Positions 44,580-53,766 of a DNA stretch of 64,000 nucleotides are shown here, in pieces. Numbering within the stretch: the first letter of the stretch is position 1; each line of letters begins with the position of its first letter. The notes below the pieces were generated by a model. That model was not told where the DNA came from, did not search any database, and worked only from the letters and a program-made list of their open reading frames with translations. Source of the DNA: Rummeliibacillus sp. POC4 (GTDB taxonomy: Bacteria; Bacillota; Bacilli; Bacillales_A; Planococcaceae); the NCBI RefSeq assembly GCF_003576525.1, contig NZ_QWUA01000007.1, positions 1 to 64,000 of the forward strand. The letters are read 5' to 3'. Both the position numbers and the translations under genes were made by a program.

Positions 44580-46049
44580 ATGACTAGGGAAATTTTTCAA
44601 GCTTTTGATTTTTCGTTTGAAGATTGTGAAGAACCAATCGTAATTTTGGATCATAGATATCATGTACTGTATGCAAATGACTTAGCTTTAAATCTATTAC
44701 AAATCGAAGAAGATGTTAATATAACTAGTTGGTTTAGTATAGAATCCCTTAAAACATGGAAAAAGATGATTGAAAATGCTAAAACTCATTCGTATATAGC
44801 TGAGAAAATGACAATTGATACGATTTACTACAAAATTGAGGATATGAAAGTAACTAGCTACTATTCAGATGTATACGATTGGATTTTACTCTGCTTTCAT
44901 TATTCAGAAGCACCTTCTAAAATTGAAAAACATTATGATATCGAAACAAAATATAAACGAGTATTTGATCAACCTGGAAACGGCTTTATCTTAACAGATA
45001 AAGAAGGTAAAATCATAGAAATAAATGAAATGGCTGAAAGACTTCTTAACATAACGAGTAAAGGATTTATAGGACAATACGCAAAGATACTTCTAACATT
45101 ATTTCCAAAGGATAGAAATAAAATTCGACGCTTTTTCAAGAAATTATTTGATACTGGGAAAGCTGAAGTGACCATTCAGGTACCAACAAAAGAAGGCATT
45201 CGCTATGTCCAACTAATGAGCAATTATGATTGTTTAGCAGATATTCACCTTACCATTTTACGTGATGAAACTGAGAAGAAAATGATGATTAAGCAAATAG
45301 AACATCAGCAAACACTCCAAATGATTGGTGAGATGGCAGCAAGTATCGCACACGAGATTAAGAATCCGATGACTTCGCTAAAAGGTTTTACAGATTTGAT
45401 GAAAATGACTGCAACTGATGAAAATAAACGCTATTTGTCTGTTATTGACAGTGAAATTCAAAGAATCGAAAACATTGTAAATGAATTTCTAAACCTTTCT
45501 AAGCCTGGAGACTATGAAATGAATGTTATTTCCATTAGAGAACTGCTTAAGGAAACAATAGAGTTAATGCAGCCTCAAGCATTAATCCATAATATTCGTA
45601 TAGAGTTTGAAGAAAGTAACTTAGGTGAAGATCATATCTTAGGAAACAAACATAAGATGAAACAAGTATTTATTAATTTACTAAAAAATGCAATAGAAGT
45701 AATGCCTACTGGAGGGAGTATTAAGATTAATTGTAGCTATGATTATCAAAACCAAGTAACAATCACTGTTCAAGATGAAGGAACTGGAATGTCTGAGCAA
45801 CAATTGCAAAATATTTTCATGCCATTTTACACAACAAAACCAGAGGGTACGGGTTTAGGGTTACCATTTGTTGTAAAGACGGTAGAGGAACATAATGGGG
45901 AAATTTTCGTGACAAGTAAAGAAAGAGAAGGAACAACTTTTGAAATCGTATTTCCTGTTGTGGTTAAAAATGAAAAAAGCCAAGTAGCTGAAGAAAAAAT
46001 GAGTTTTAGCAATTTACAAGTTCAGAAAAATCTCTATTATCCAGTTTGA
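44580..46049 (+). CDS. Cytosolic two-PAS sensor histidine kinase, KinE-like
   Basis: No membrane helices are visible. A first PAS-like domain spans about residues 10-110 (EEPIVILDHRYHVLYANDLA). A second spans about 120-235 (PGNGFILTDKEGKIIEINEM). The phosphoacceptor is SIAHEIKNPMTSLKGFTDLM, and the ATPase boxes are QVFINLLKNAIEVM, DEGTGMSEQQ and FYTTKPEGTGLGL. The layout and the position after ktrD-like and before mhqR-like genes fit KinE (YkrQ), a kinase feeding the Spo0A phosphorelay. No response regulator is adjacent, as expected for a phosphorelay kinase. The length is 489 residues. Confidence 0.87.
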   Translation: MTREIFQAFDFSFEDCEEPIVILDHRYHVLYANDLALNLLQIEEDVNITSWFSIESLKTWKKMIENAKTHSYIAEKMTIDTIYYKIEDMKVTSYYSDVYDWILLCFHYSEAPSKIEKHYDIETKYKRVFDQPGNGFILTDKEGKIIEINEMAERLLNITSKGFIGQYAKILLTLFPKDRNKIRRFFKKLFDTGKAEVTIQVPTKEGIRYVQLMSNYDCLADIHLTILRDETEKKMMIKQIEHQQTLQMIGEMAASIAHEIKNPMTSLKGFTDLMKMTATDENKRYLSVIDSEIQRIENIVNEFLNLSKPGDYEMNVISIRELLKETIELMQPQALIHNIRIEFEESNLGEDHILGNKHKMKQVFINLLKNAIEVMPTGGSIKINCSYDYQNQVTITVQDEGTGMSEQQLQNIFMPFYTTKPEGTGLGLPFVVKTVEEHNGEIFVTSKEREGTTFEIVFPVVVKNEKSQVAEEKMSFSNLQVQKNLYYPV

Positions 46050-46129
46050 GGAATGCTTCTTTGACAAAGCTTCTGATGTATCGCTATAATTATTTTTAAT
46101 TAACATAAAGAATATAGAGGATGAATATT

Positions 46130-46576
46130 ATGGCAACAGAAGAAGTGAAACAATCATTAAAATTGTTTATTGTTCTTTCAAGAGCAAATAAGGCAATTCA
46201 TGAATGTACGAATCAATTCTTCCAAGAAAATGGCTTAAACCCAACTGAATTTGCAGTATTGGAATTACTTTACCATAAAGGTCGACAACCACTTCAAAAA
46301 ATTGGTAGCAAAATATTGTTGGCAAGTGGTTCTATTACATATGTAATAGATAAATTGGAGAAACGTGGATACTTAGCTCGGATATCTTGTCCATCTGATC
46401 GTCGTATTACATATGCAGAGATTACAGATGAAGGTAGCAAATTTATGGACGAGCTTTTTCCAAGACACGAACAGCAGTTGTATAACTTAACGAGTGCTTT
46501 ATCTCCCGAAGAAAAGGATCAAGCAATCGAATTATTAAAAAAACTCGGATTATCCATTAAGGATTTATCGTATTAA
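46130..46576 (+). CDS. mhqR: MarR-family repressor, MhqR-like
   Basis: This winged-helix regulator reads KLFIVLSRANKAIHE at the N-terminus. The DNA-binding part has GLNPTEFAVLELLYHKGRQP and ILLASGSITYVIDKLEKRGY, and the wing is SCPSDRRITYAEIT. These stretches closely follow MhqR (YkvE), which represses quinone- and diamide-detoxifying genes. GAGG stands nine bases before ATG 46130. The length is 148 residues. The genes it controls are not visible next to it. Confidence 0.8.
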   Translation: MATEEVKQSLKLFIVLSRANKAIHECTNQFFQENGLNPTEFAVLELLYHKGRQPLQKIGSKILLASGSITYVIDKLEKRGYLARISCPSDRRITYAEITDEGSKFMDELFPRHEQQLYNLTSALSPEEKDQAIELLKKLGLSIKDLSY

Positions 46577-46585
46577 AATGAAAGT

Positions 46586-46620
46586 GAGTGATGAAGATAA
46601 AATCATCACTCGTTTTTTAT
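46586..46620 (+). terminator. Terminator of mhqR
   Basis: GAGTGATGA and TCATCACTC flank an eight-base loop and are followed by a T-run. Confidence 0.92.
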
Positions 46621-46820
46621 TGAGCTATAAAAGTAATTATATGGTTTCCATGAAAATGTTAACTAAGAGGAATTAAGTTTAAAATTCTTTTAAGTGGTAA
46701 TAATAGGAATAATAAGGTATTATATTTCTTAGTCCACAAATAAAAAATATAAAAATTGCAATACGATAATGAATTTTAGATTTTTTTCGTTAGTTTATAA
46801 CGGAGTATGTAGAATCCACC
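46621..46820. other. Gene-free AT-rich stretch
   Basis: Between the mhqR and ykvS terminators I see no supported frame, promoter pair or hairpin. Confidence 0.5.
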
Positions 46821-46853
46821 AAAAAAAGCTACCTATTAGTTTAACAGGTAGCA
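46821..46853 (-). terminator. Terminator of ykvS
   Basis: On the minus strand GCTACCTGTT pairs with AATAGGTAGC and is followed by seven T. Confidence 0.88.
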
Positions 46854-46933
46854 TACTGGTTTTTGCTATAAATAATCTCTACGAATTTAATCGAGCTGAT
46901 GATGAGATAGTATGTATGACGTAGATTTTTTCG

Positions 46934-47125
46934 CTATTTTTCGGCAGCGTTTGCTAAAATTTTATAGCGTTTATGATTTACTACAGTTCTTTCTTCCATG
47001 TCGAATTGGTTAAAATTCTCCATGTAAGTAAGATTAACAATTACTGAGTTTTCATTAACTTTTTCAACGATTCCTTGAAGACCATCACCAAATTCAATGA
47101 TATTTCCAACTTCAGCTATTTTCAT
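46934..47125 (-). CDS. ykvS: DUF2187 family protein YkvS
   Basis: This 63-residue protein has an SH3-like, KOW-type beta fold. IAEVGNIIEFGDGLQGIVEK and VIVNLTYMENF match the family, as does the C-terminal ERTVVNHKRYKIL. A strong AAGGGG-type site precedes the ATG. The function is unknown. It stands alone with its own terminator. Confidence 0.85.
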   Translation of the reverse strand: MKIAEVGNIIEFGDGLQGIVEKVNENSVIVNLTYMENFNQFDMEERTVVNHKRYKILANAAEK

Positions 47126-47385
47126 AAAATTCAGCCCCTTTCATTTTCTAATACTTTACAGTTTGCCTTAAATTTGTTCAACAGTAAAGTAATATATGTA
47201 TAGAAGATGAATTTTATTTTTGAAATTGAATTTTATATGAATGATTGTTCTTTATTTTAAACATTTATGGTTAAACAGATAAATATCCATACGTAAATCA
47301 GGATAAAAAGGATAAAATGGCTGAATGAAAAGGGGAATAATATAAGCACAGTAAAAATAAACAAAGGAAAAAGGAAGTCTTTACT

Positions 47386-47574
47386 ATGAATGATTATAAA
47401 AATAAACTTGAAGAGCTTAAAAACGGTACAATTCAAGAAATTAGAGTTGATAAACATGAATTTTATGAGCTTAGAGAAGAACTTGTTAAAAGAGAGGATT
47501 TCAAACACTTTAGAGGAATTGCTCATCAAAATGGCAATATTGTTTATGTATATTTAAAAGAAGCAAGAAGTTAA
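47386..47574 (+). CDS. 62-residue conserved-looking hypothetical protein
   Basis: The frame starts MNDYKNKLEELKNGTIQEIR and contains EFYELREELVKREDFKHFRG, then IAHQNGNIVYVYLKE. The pattern of a charged helix followed by a strand hairpin looks like a folded small domain. AAAAAGGAAG precedes the ATG. I do not recognise the family. Three bases past its stop begin tandem Spo0A-like boxes that probably serve the next gene. Confidence 0.65.
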   Translation: MNDYKNKLEELKNGTIQEIRVDKHEFYELREELVKREDFKHFRGIAHQNGNIVYVYLKEARS

Positions 47575-47576
47575 CA

Positions 47577-47630
47577 TGTCGAATAATGTCGGAAATTTCA
47601 TATCCGAAAAAGTGGAAATAATAGTATAAT
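47577..47630 (+). promoter_or_regulatory. Tandem Spo0A boxes and -10 before the Spo0E-like gene
   Basis: TGTCGAA (47577-47583) and TGTCGGA (47587-47593) are separated by three bases. The block TGTCGAATAATGTCGGAA is close to the known Spo0A operator of abrB. A perfect TATAAT lies at 47625-47630 without a good -35. Spo0A control of the downstream Spo0E-like gene is the inference. Confidence 0.6.
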
Positions 47631-47665
47631 AATGAACATGAATTTTACTGAAAGGAGGATGGTGT

Positions 47666-47845
47666 ATGTCTGAATCCATCTTAAAAAAGTTGGAAAAAAC
47701 AAGAGAGAAAATGATTCGCTCTGGAATTGAGAACGGTTTTTCAAATGTTGAAACCATCCGCTTAAGTAAAAAGCTAGATCAATTATTAAATGATTATCAA
47801 ATGCAAAATAATAAAAAATTTAATGATTATACTATAAAAAATTGA
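47666..47845 (+). CDS. Spo0E-like aspartyl-phosphatase family protein
   Basis: Spo0E-type proteins dephosphorylate Spo0A~P. This 59-residue protein begins MSESILKKLEKTREKMIRSG. Its second helix carries the family signature SxxLD, in IRLSKKLDQLLNDYQ. The spacing between the two helices fits. AGGAGG stands seven bases before the ATG. Tandem Spo0A boxes upstream suggest a feedback loop. The specific paralogue cannot be named. Confidence 0.8.
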   Translation: MSESILKKLEKTREKMIRSGIENGFSNVETIRLSKKLDQLLNDYQMQNNKKFNDYTIKN

Positions 47846-47924
47846 TGTGATAAAACATTGAACCGTTCTAACCATAAAACTAGATATTTATTTCTTTAAA
47901 TTAAGGTATAAATATTTTAAAGGG

Positions 47925-48005
47925 TGGAATAGTACTAAAGAACACAGTAACAATCTCATTTCCCCCTTTCTAAAGCAGATACAGACTGTATCTGCTCTTT
48001 TTTTG
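47925..48005 (+). ncRNA. Possible C-rich small RNA or 3' end, with terminator
   Basis: AGCAGATACA and TGTATCTGCT (47974-47996) with a T-run form a strong terminator. Directly before it lies the unstructured ATCTCATTTCCCCCTTTC (47953-47970), a C-rich single strand of the kind that pairs with ribosome sites. No clear promoter was found; TATAAAT at 47907-47913 lacks a -35. It may simply be the 3' end of the Spo0E-like transcript. Confidence 0.35.
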
Positions 48006-48132
48006 CCATATAACAAAAATTTTGCTAAAAAGTCATGATATAATATGAATGTTGTTAGGGAATTTTTAAAGGAAACACTTTTAAAAATCAGAAAATTCTT
48101 TTTATAGTATCTATATCATTGGAGGGTTCTTT

Positions 48133-48993
48133 ATGTCATCAATTGGTTTTATCGGTACAGGTGTGATGGGTGCTAGCATTGTTAAGCATTTATTAGCCGC
48201 AGGTCATGAGGTACATATATATTCTCGTACAAAGGCAAAAGCAGAGTCTTTAATCCAGTTAGGTGCAAAATGGTTTAGCACAGCAGGAGAAGCAGCGAAA
48301 GAATCAGAAGTGATTTTTACTATGGTCGGATATCCACAAGATGTAGAAGATGTATATTTTGGAGATCAAGGTATTTTCGCTATGGCTAAGCCTGGAGCAA
48401 TTGTTATTGATATGACGACTTCACAACCAACATTAGCGATAAAAATTGCAGATCATGCAAAATCTTTGCAAATAGATGCCCTTGATGCGCCAGTCTCTGG
48501 AGGGGATATCGGAGCTCAAAACGGTACGCTATCAATCATGGTAGGGGGAGAAAAAAGCGTATTTGAAAAAGTAATTCCTTTACTTGAGGTATTTGGAAAT
48601 AATATCGTATATCAAGGACAAGCAGGAGCAGGACAACATACTAAAATGTGCAACCAAATTGCTATTGCAACGAATATGATAGGGGTTTGTGAAGCCATAG
48701 CATATGGAAAGAAAGCTGGATTAGATATAGATACCATGTTAGAATCCATATCTGCAGGTGCTGCAGGATCATGGTCATTAAGTAATTTAGCACCACGGAT
48801 GGTAAAGGGAGATTTAGAACCTGGATTTTATATAAAGCATTTTATAAAAGACATGCGTATTGCCTTAGAGGAAGCTGAAATAATGAAACTTGAGCTACCT
48901 GGGCTTGCATTAGCAAAAAAAATGTATGATGAATTATCTGCTAGAGGTTATGACAATAATGGCACGCAAGCTTTAATTGACTTTTACAAGTAA
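48133..48993 (+). CDS. ykwC: Beta-hydroxyacid dehydrogenase (YkwC)
   Basis: This NAD(P)-dependent enzyme belongs to the 3-hydroxyisobutyrate dehydrogenase family. The Rossmann motif is GFIGTGVMGASIVKHLLAAG. The substrate-binding stretch is DAPVSGGDIGAQNGTLSIMV, and the catalytic lysine is in GAGQHTKMCNQIAIATNM. The length is 286 residues. The substrate is unknown. GGAGGG precedes the ATG. Confidence 0.9.
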   Translation: MSSIGFIGTGVMGASIVKHLLAAGHEVHIYSRTKAKAESLIQLGAKWFSTAGEAAKESEVIFTMVGYPQDVEDVYFGDQGIFAMAKPGAIVIDMTTSQPTLAIKIADHAKSLQIDALDAPVSGGDIGAQNGTLSIMVGGEKSVFEKVIPLLEVFGNNIVYQGQAGAGQHTKMCNQIAIATNMIGVCEAIAYGKKAGLDIDTMLESISAGAAGSWSLSNLAPRMVKGDLEPGFYIKHFIKDMRIALEEAEIMKLELPGLALAKKMYDELSARGYDNNGTQALIDFYK

Positions 48994-49054
48994 TTTGGAG
49001 CAGTGTGAAAGCGTCACCTTAGTAGAGAACAATTACTAGAAGAATACTTAAAAC

Positions 49055-49108
49055 AAAGCCACGAAAATTTTACTTATCGTAAAAACTTTTGTGGCTTTTT
49101 ATTTTTTA
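49055..49108 (+). terminator. Terminator of ykwC
   Basis: AAAGCCAC with AAAATTTTAC pairs with GTAAAAACTTTT and GTGGCTTT, and T follow. Confidence 0.88.
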
Positions 49109-49255
49109 AATAGATTTTGTTCTATAGATTATAGAAAAAATAAAGAAATAGAATTGTGAAATTCAGTTGTGTAAAACATTGTTAAGAATATGGATGAAAT
49201 AGGATTTTTCATCTATAGATGGAATATTATAAATGTGAGAGAAGGAGGAAAGAAG

Positions 49256-50566
49256 ATGAATCAATTTCGATCACAAAATTCGCGTAGTACGATTGCGATG
49301 TTTTTATCGTTACCTATTTTGTCATGGGCGTTTTATGATTTTGCAAACACCATTTTCTCTTCGAATATTAATACAATTTTTTTCCCTTTTTACATGGATG
49401 AAACACTTGGTACTGATGAAGTAAAGCAACAAGTTGCTAGTACTTTTATATCCTATGCGAATGCCATCGCAAGCTTTTTCTTAGTAATCTTCTCACCGCT
49501 ATTTGGAGTTTGGATTGACCGTACAGGTAAGAAAAAGAAATTTATCGTTTTATTTGCCTCCATTTCAATCCTTTTCACCTTTTTGATGGGGGTTTTTAGT
49601 TTCATAAATTTAGGATTATCGAAGGATGGCATTCCTATTACTTTATTTTTAGTAGTTGTTAGTTTTGTAATCGCTAAATTCTTTTTCAACTCTAGTCTAG
49701 TATTTTATGATGCTATGATGCCCGATTTAGGAACAAAAGAGGAAATGCCTTTAATCTCTGGATTTGGAGTAGGAATTGGCTATTTAGGGACGTTATTCGG
49801 ACTACTTATTTACCTTTATGTTGGTGACTCTCAGTTTCACAATGCGTTTATACCAACAGCCGTTTTATATTTGCTTTTTTCTTTGCCTATTTTTTTCTTC
49901 AATAAAGACCATCCAATTGCTAAAAGTGAAAGAAAAAGTGGTTCATTTTTCGAGGGCTACAGAGAAATTATTGCAACGTTCAAAGATATGAAGCAATATA
50001 AAGCGATATTTACTTTCATGATTGCTTATTTTTTTATAAATGATGCTATTGCTACAACCATTGCTATGATGGCTATTTATGCAACAGCAATAGTCGGATT
50101 TACATCTAGTGAGTTTATACTACTATACTTAGTGTCTACAGTTTCATCAATAATAGGATCTTTTCTATTTGGTTATATAACGAAAAGAATTGGAGCTAAA
50201 CCTGCTGTTACTTGGGTATCGCTCTTGATGATCGTGGCATTAAGCATTGCTGTACTAGCACTAGAGCCATGGATGTTCTGGATTGCTGGAAGTTTGTTTG
50301 GTATTTCTTTAGGCTCAATGTGGGTTACTTCCAGAACATTAATCATAGAATTATCGCCAAAAGATAAACAAGGACAATTCTTTGGGCTGTTTGCTTTTTC
50401 AGGAAAAGTGTCCTCTATTATCGGACCAGCTATTTATGGGACTGTGACTTTATTACTAAAGGATTACGGGACGATTGCAAGTAGGATTGCACTGGCTACT
50501 TTAATCGTTATGACAATAATCGGATTGATATTCCATACAAGAGTTCGGACGAATGTCACGAATTGA
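49256..50566 (+). CDS. MFS transporter, UMF1/BtlA-like family
   Basis: Twelve helices are predicted over 436 residues. The N-terminus ILSWAFYDFANTIFSSNINT and the loop FGVWIDRTGKKKKFI are typical of the UMF1-type branch of the major facilitator superfamily. I start at ATG 49256, with AAGGAGG seven bases ahead; the frame is open upstream to 49190. The substrate is unknown. Confidence 0.85.
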   Translation: MNQFRSQNSRSTIAMFLSLPILSWAFYDFANTIFSSNINTIFFPFYMDETLGTDEVKQQVASTFISYANAIASFFLVIFSPLFGVWIDRTGKKKKFIVLFASISILFTFLMGVFSFINLGLSKDGIPITLFLVVVSFVIAKFFFNSSLVFYDAMMPDLGTKEEMPLISGFGVGIGYLGTLFGLLIYLYVGDSQFHNAFIPTAVLYLLFSLPIFFFNKDHPIAKSERKSGSFFEGYREIIATFKDMKQYKAIFTFMIAYFFINDAIATTIAMMAIYATAIVGFTSSEFILLYLVSTVSSIIGSFLFGYITKRIGAKPAVTWVSLLMIVALSIAVLALEPWMFWIAGSLFGISLGSMWVTSRTLIIELSPKDKQGQFFGLFAFSGKVSSIIGPAIYGTVTLLLKDYGTIASRIALATLIVMTIIGLIFHTRVRTNVTN

Positions 50567-50592
50567 TATATGACCAATCATTCAATTATGAT
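50563..50592 (+). promoter_or_regulatory. Sigma-A promoter of cheV
   Basis: TTGATA (50563-50568), 18 bases and TATGAT (50587-50592). The -35 overlaps the stop of the MFS gene. I see no sigma-D pattern here. Confidence 0.5.
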
Positions 50593-50636
50593 ACAATTAA
50601 AGTAATAAAGTAGTAGTTTTTCAGGAGGGTAAATGA

Positions 50637-51542
50637 ATGAGTGAGAATAAGGGGATTTTACTAGAGAGTGGAACAAACGAACTTGAAATTGTTGAATTTG
50701 AAGTTGGTTCAAATAAATTTGGAATTAATGTTATTAAAGTAAAAGAAATTATCCAACCAATACCTGTAACGTTCATTCCTCATGCACACCCACATGTAGA
50801 AGGTATTATACAATTACGTGGTGAAGTATTGCCAGTTGTGGATATGAAGAAAGTTTTGGGATTAGTGAATACAGCCTACAGCGAGCAACAAAAATATATT
50901 GTTGCAGAATTTAATAGACAACGTGTTGTTTTTCATGTAGATAATGTTACTCAAATTCATAGATTCTCATGGGACCAAATTGAAAAACCAACAGAAATCT
51001 ATCAAGGCGGTAATTCACAAGTGATTGGTGTCATTAAACGAGATGACTTCATGTTATTGTTGTTAGATTTTGAGAAAATTATGGTTGATATTAATCCTGA
51101 TTCAGGTATAAATATAGCATCTGTAAAGAAACTGGGGAAAAGAGAGCGCTCAGAAAAGAAAATTATTATTGCAGAAGATTCACCGCTCTTACGTAAATTA
51201 CTGCATGATACAATGCATGAAGCTGGATATGTAAATGTTGAGTTTTTTGAAAATGGGAAAGATGCATTGGATTATCTATTGAGTATTGCCGATAAAACAG
51301 ATAATATCAGCGATTACGTACAGTTGATGGTGACAGATATTGAAATGCCACAAATGGATGGACATCACTTAACAAGACAAGTAAAATCAAATCCAATCTT
51401 AAAAAAATTACCAATCATTATTTTCTCAAGCCTAATTACAGATGATTTACGCCATAAAGGTGAAGAAGTCGGTGCTGAAGATCAAATAAGTAAACCAGAG
51501 ATTGCGGAGTTAATACTAAAAGTGGATGAATATATTCTATAA
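50637..51542 (+). CDS. cheV: Chemotaxis coupling protein CheV
   Basis: CheV joins a CheW-like domain to a response-regulator receiver and couples receptors to CheA with an adaptation function. The CheW part spans residues 10-160 (FGINVIKVKEIIQPIPVTFI, HVEGIIQLRGEVLPVVD). The receiver spans about 175-300, with the phosphorylated Asp in LMVTDIEMPQMDGHHL and the conserved Lys in AEDQISKPE. The length is 301 residues. AGGAGGG stands seven bases before the ATG. The neighbour ykyB is the same as in B. subtilis. Confidence 0.95.
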   Translation: MSENKGILLESGTNELEIVEFEVGSNKFGINVIKVKEIIQPIPVTFIPHAHPHVEGIIQLRGEVLPVVDMKKVLGLVNTAYSEQQKYIVAEFNRQRVVFHVDNVTQIHRFSWDQIEKPTEIYQGGNSQVIGVIKRDDFMLLLLDFEKIMVDINPDSGINIASVKKLGKRERSEKKIIIAEDSPLLRKLLHDTMHEAGYVNVEFFENGKDALDYLLSIADKTDNISDYVQLMVTDIEMPQMDGHHLTRQVKSNPILKKLPIIIFSSLITDDLRHKGEEVGAEDQISKPEIAELILKVDEYIL

Positions 51543-51554
51543 TAAGTTATAAGT

Positions 51555-51595
51555 GAAAAACCGGATATCAGCATTTAGCGGATTCCGGTTTTTCT
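51555..51595. terminator. Terminator between cheV and ykyB
   Basis: GAAAAACCGGA and TCCGGTTTTTC pair around a loop of about 16 bases. It can serve both convergent genes. Confidence 0.85.
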
Positions 51596-51609
51596 GTAAT
51601 AACATTACA

Positions 51610-52080
51610 TTAATGCCCGTAAAAATAACTGTTTTTTTTAAATCTTTCGTGTTTCCTTTTTTCTTCGTAAATTTTTCTAGGTGTTAGTCTAGATTTATTT
51701 GTTGATTGTTCAGAACATTCTAAATCTAAATAATCCTTTAATATGCTCTTAGCTAAATTGAGACTCATCTTCCTACGAGGGTTTCTATATGTGTCATCAA
51801 GATGTCCTAAGTGTGGTAGTTTTTTAAAGTCTTCTTTTTTCGGTAATGTGTGGAAATAATAATCAGCACATTTTATCACTACAGCGGATTGTTGTTGACT
51901 ATAACGTGGATTTTTTACAAAATGCAGCCCTAACTTTTTGGCATGACCAGTATGAATCATTTTCTCTAGAGCTAGGCGTTTTAATGTGTAAAGTGGTTGA
52001 TTGTCGAGAGCGGTTTTTGCATGTTTATTTACCGTATAAATAGCAGTAGCAATTTCGATATCTTTATGCTGATTACTCAT
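51610..52080 (-). CDS. ykyB: YkyB family protein
   Basis: This 156-residue protein of unknown function is conserved in Bacillales. AIYTVNKHAKTA, KKLGLHFVKNPRYSQQQSAV and LPHLGHLDDTYRNPRRKMSL match YkyB closely. The C-terminal 40 residues are basic and variable. It lies convergent to cheV, the order seen in B. subtilis. Confidence 0.88.
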   Translation of the reverse strand: MSNQHKDIEIATAIYTVNKHAKTALDNQPLYTLKRLALEKMIHTGHAKKLGLHFVKNPRYSQQQSAVVIKCADYYFHTLPKKEDFKKLPHLGHLDDTYRNPRRKMSLNLAKSILKDYLDLECSEQSTNKSRLTPRKIYEEKRKHERFKKNSYFYGH

Positions 52081-52224
52081 AGAAAACCTACCTTTCTTTT
52101 ATAAGAAAATAATAAGTAATATTGAATGTGGGAAGATTCTGACCATTCAATCTATAATATACTATGATACCAATATTACACCACGATGTATATAGAGAGT
52201 GTTGAAAACAAAGGATGTGATTTA

Positions 52225-53763
52225 GTGAAAAATGATCAAATAGCTGTTATTGATATTGGTTCAAATACAATTAGACTAGTTTTGTACAAGTATGATGTAA
52301 AGCGTGGATTAAAAGAAATCGAAAATATTAAAGTTGTTGCTCGATTAAGAAACTATTTATTGGCCAATGGTCAATTATCTAATGATGGTATCGAAAAGTT
52401 ACTAAATGTTCTAGATACATTTAAAATGATGTTACATGACTATGGTATAACCAATGTTCTAGCAACTGCAACAGCTGCGGTTCGCCAAGCTACAAATGGA
52501 CCTCATATACTTATGAAGATAAAAAAGGAGATTGGCATTGATATTAGGTTATTGTCTGAAGAACGGGAAGCTTTCTATGGTTACTTAGCTGTTGTGTATT
52601 CGTTATCAACACCATCTGCAGTTACGATCGATATGGGGGGAGGGAGTACGGAGGTTACGCTTTATAAAGATAAAGAGCTTATGTATTCGTATAGTTTTCC
52701 CTTTGGTTCTGTATCGTTAAAACAGCAGTTTATGAAAGACGATACATTATCAAGTGAGGAACGAAATAGCATTTACCAGTTTGCAAAAGAACAGTTTTCT
52801 TCTTTAAAGTGGTTACAAGTGCTTAGTCTACCTGTTATTGGAATTGGTGGAAGCGCACGTAATATGGCTAAAATAGACCAACATAAAAAGGGCTATCCTA
52901 TTTCTGGTATTCATCAATATAAAATGAAAAAAGAGGATTTTGATGAGATTCGAGTGAAAATTGCTGGACTAAGTTACGAAGAGTTAAAACAACTTGATGG
53001 TTTATCAAGTGATCGAGCGGATATCATTGCGCCGGTACTAGAAGTTTTTCAAGCATTGATGGATGTTGTAGAAAGTCCAATTTTTCAGTTTAGCCGTAAA
53101 GGTCTTAGAGAAGGTCTAGTAATCGAAAAAATAATAAAGGAGAACCCGAAAGCTTTTGACAAACATCATGTTTCAGAATACAATGTGAAATTTTTGGCGG
53201 AAGAATTTGGAAAGTCTAAAGAAAACAATGAATATTTTACGTCACTTTGCGAAAAAGTATATCAAGAATTTTGCCGATTTAGTATTTTACAGTTTTCAAA
53301 TGAAAGCTTGGCGATGTTGAAACAAGCTGCAAAATTATTTTATCTAGGGGAATATATTGAAGCAGATTCAGCGAGCCAACATACATTTTATTTACTGTCT
53401 AATCGTTCAATTGATGGTTTAAATCATAAAGATCGGATACGTTTAGCGTTATTAGCTTCATATAAAAACAAAGAGGACTTTAGAAGATATGCTGCTCCAT
53501 TCTTGTCGTGGTTTACAAAAGATGAGTTAAAGCAAATTCAAGGACTAGGGTCCCTACTGAAGTTCGTCTATGCACTAAATGCATCTAAACGGAAAATTGT
53601 AAAGGACGTAGTTATTAGGCGAAATGCACAAATAATTGATGTATTCATCTATACAAAAGGAAGTGCATTAGCAGAAATCTATAAAGTAAACCGGCAGAAA
53701 AAACATATTGATAAACTTTTTATAGAGGATGTTAACTTACATTTTATTGAAGGGGAAGGTTAA
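52225..53763 (+). CDS. ppx: Exopolyphosphatase, Ppx/GppA family
   Basis: Ppx removes terminal phosphates from polyphosphate, and relatives also cleave pppGpp. The actin-like ATPase motifs are IAVIDIGSNTIRLVLYKYD, ITIDMGGGSTEVTLY and VIGIGGSARNMA. The C-terminal part from about residue 310 is an HD-like helical domain. I start at GTG 52225 with AAAGGATGTGA ahead; the frame is open to 52186. The length is 512 residues. ppk begins three bases after the stop, so the synthesis and breakdown enzymes are cotranscribed. Confidence 0.92.
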   Translation: MKNDQIAVIDIGSNTIRLVLYKYDVKRGLKEIENIKVVARLRNYLLANGQLSNDGIEKLLNVLDTFKMMLHDYGITNVLATATAAVRQATNGPHILMKIKKEIGIDIRLLSEEREAFYGYLAVVYSLSTPSAVTIDMGGGSTEVTLYKDKELMYSYSFPFGSVSLKQQFMKDDTLSSEERNSIYQFAKEQFSSLKWLQVLSLPVIGIGGSARNMAKIDQHKKGYPISGIHQYKMKKEDFDEIRVKIAGLSYEELKQLDGLSSDRADIIAPVLEVFQALMDVVESPIFQFSRKGLREGLVIEKIIKENPKAFDKHHVSEYNVKFLAEEFGKSKENNEYFTSLCEKVYQEFCRFSILQFSNESLAMLKQAAKLFYLGEYIEADSASQHTFYLLSNRSIDGLNHKDRIRLALLASYKNKEDFRRYAAPFLSWFTKDELKQIQGLGSLLKFVYALNASKRKIVKDVVIRRNAQIIDVFIYTKGSALAEIYKVNRQKKHIDKLFIEDVNLHFIEGEG

Positions 53764-53766
53764 GGT

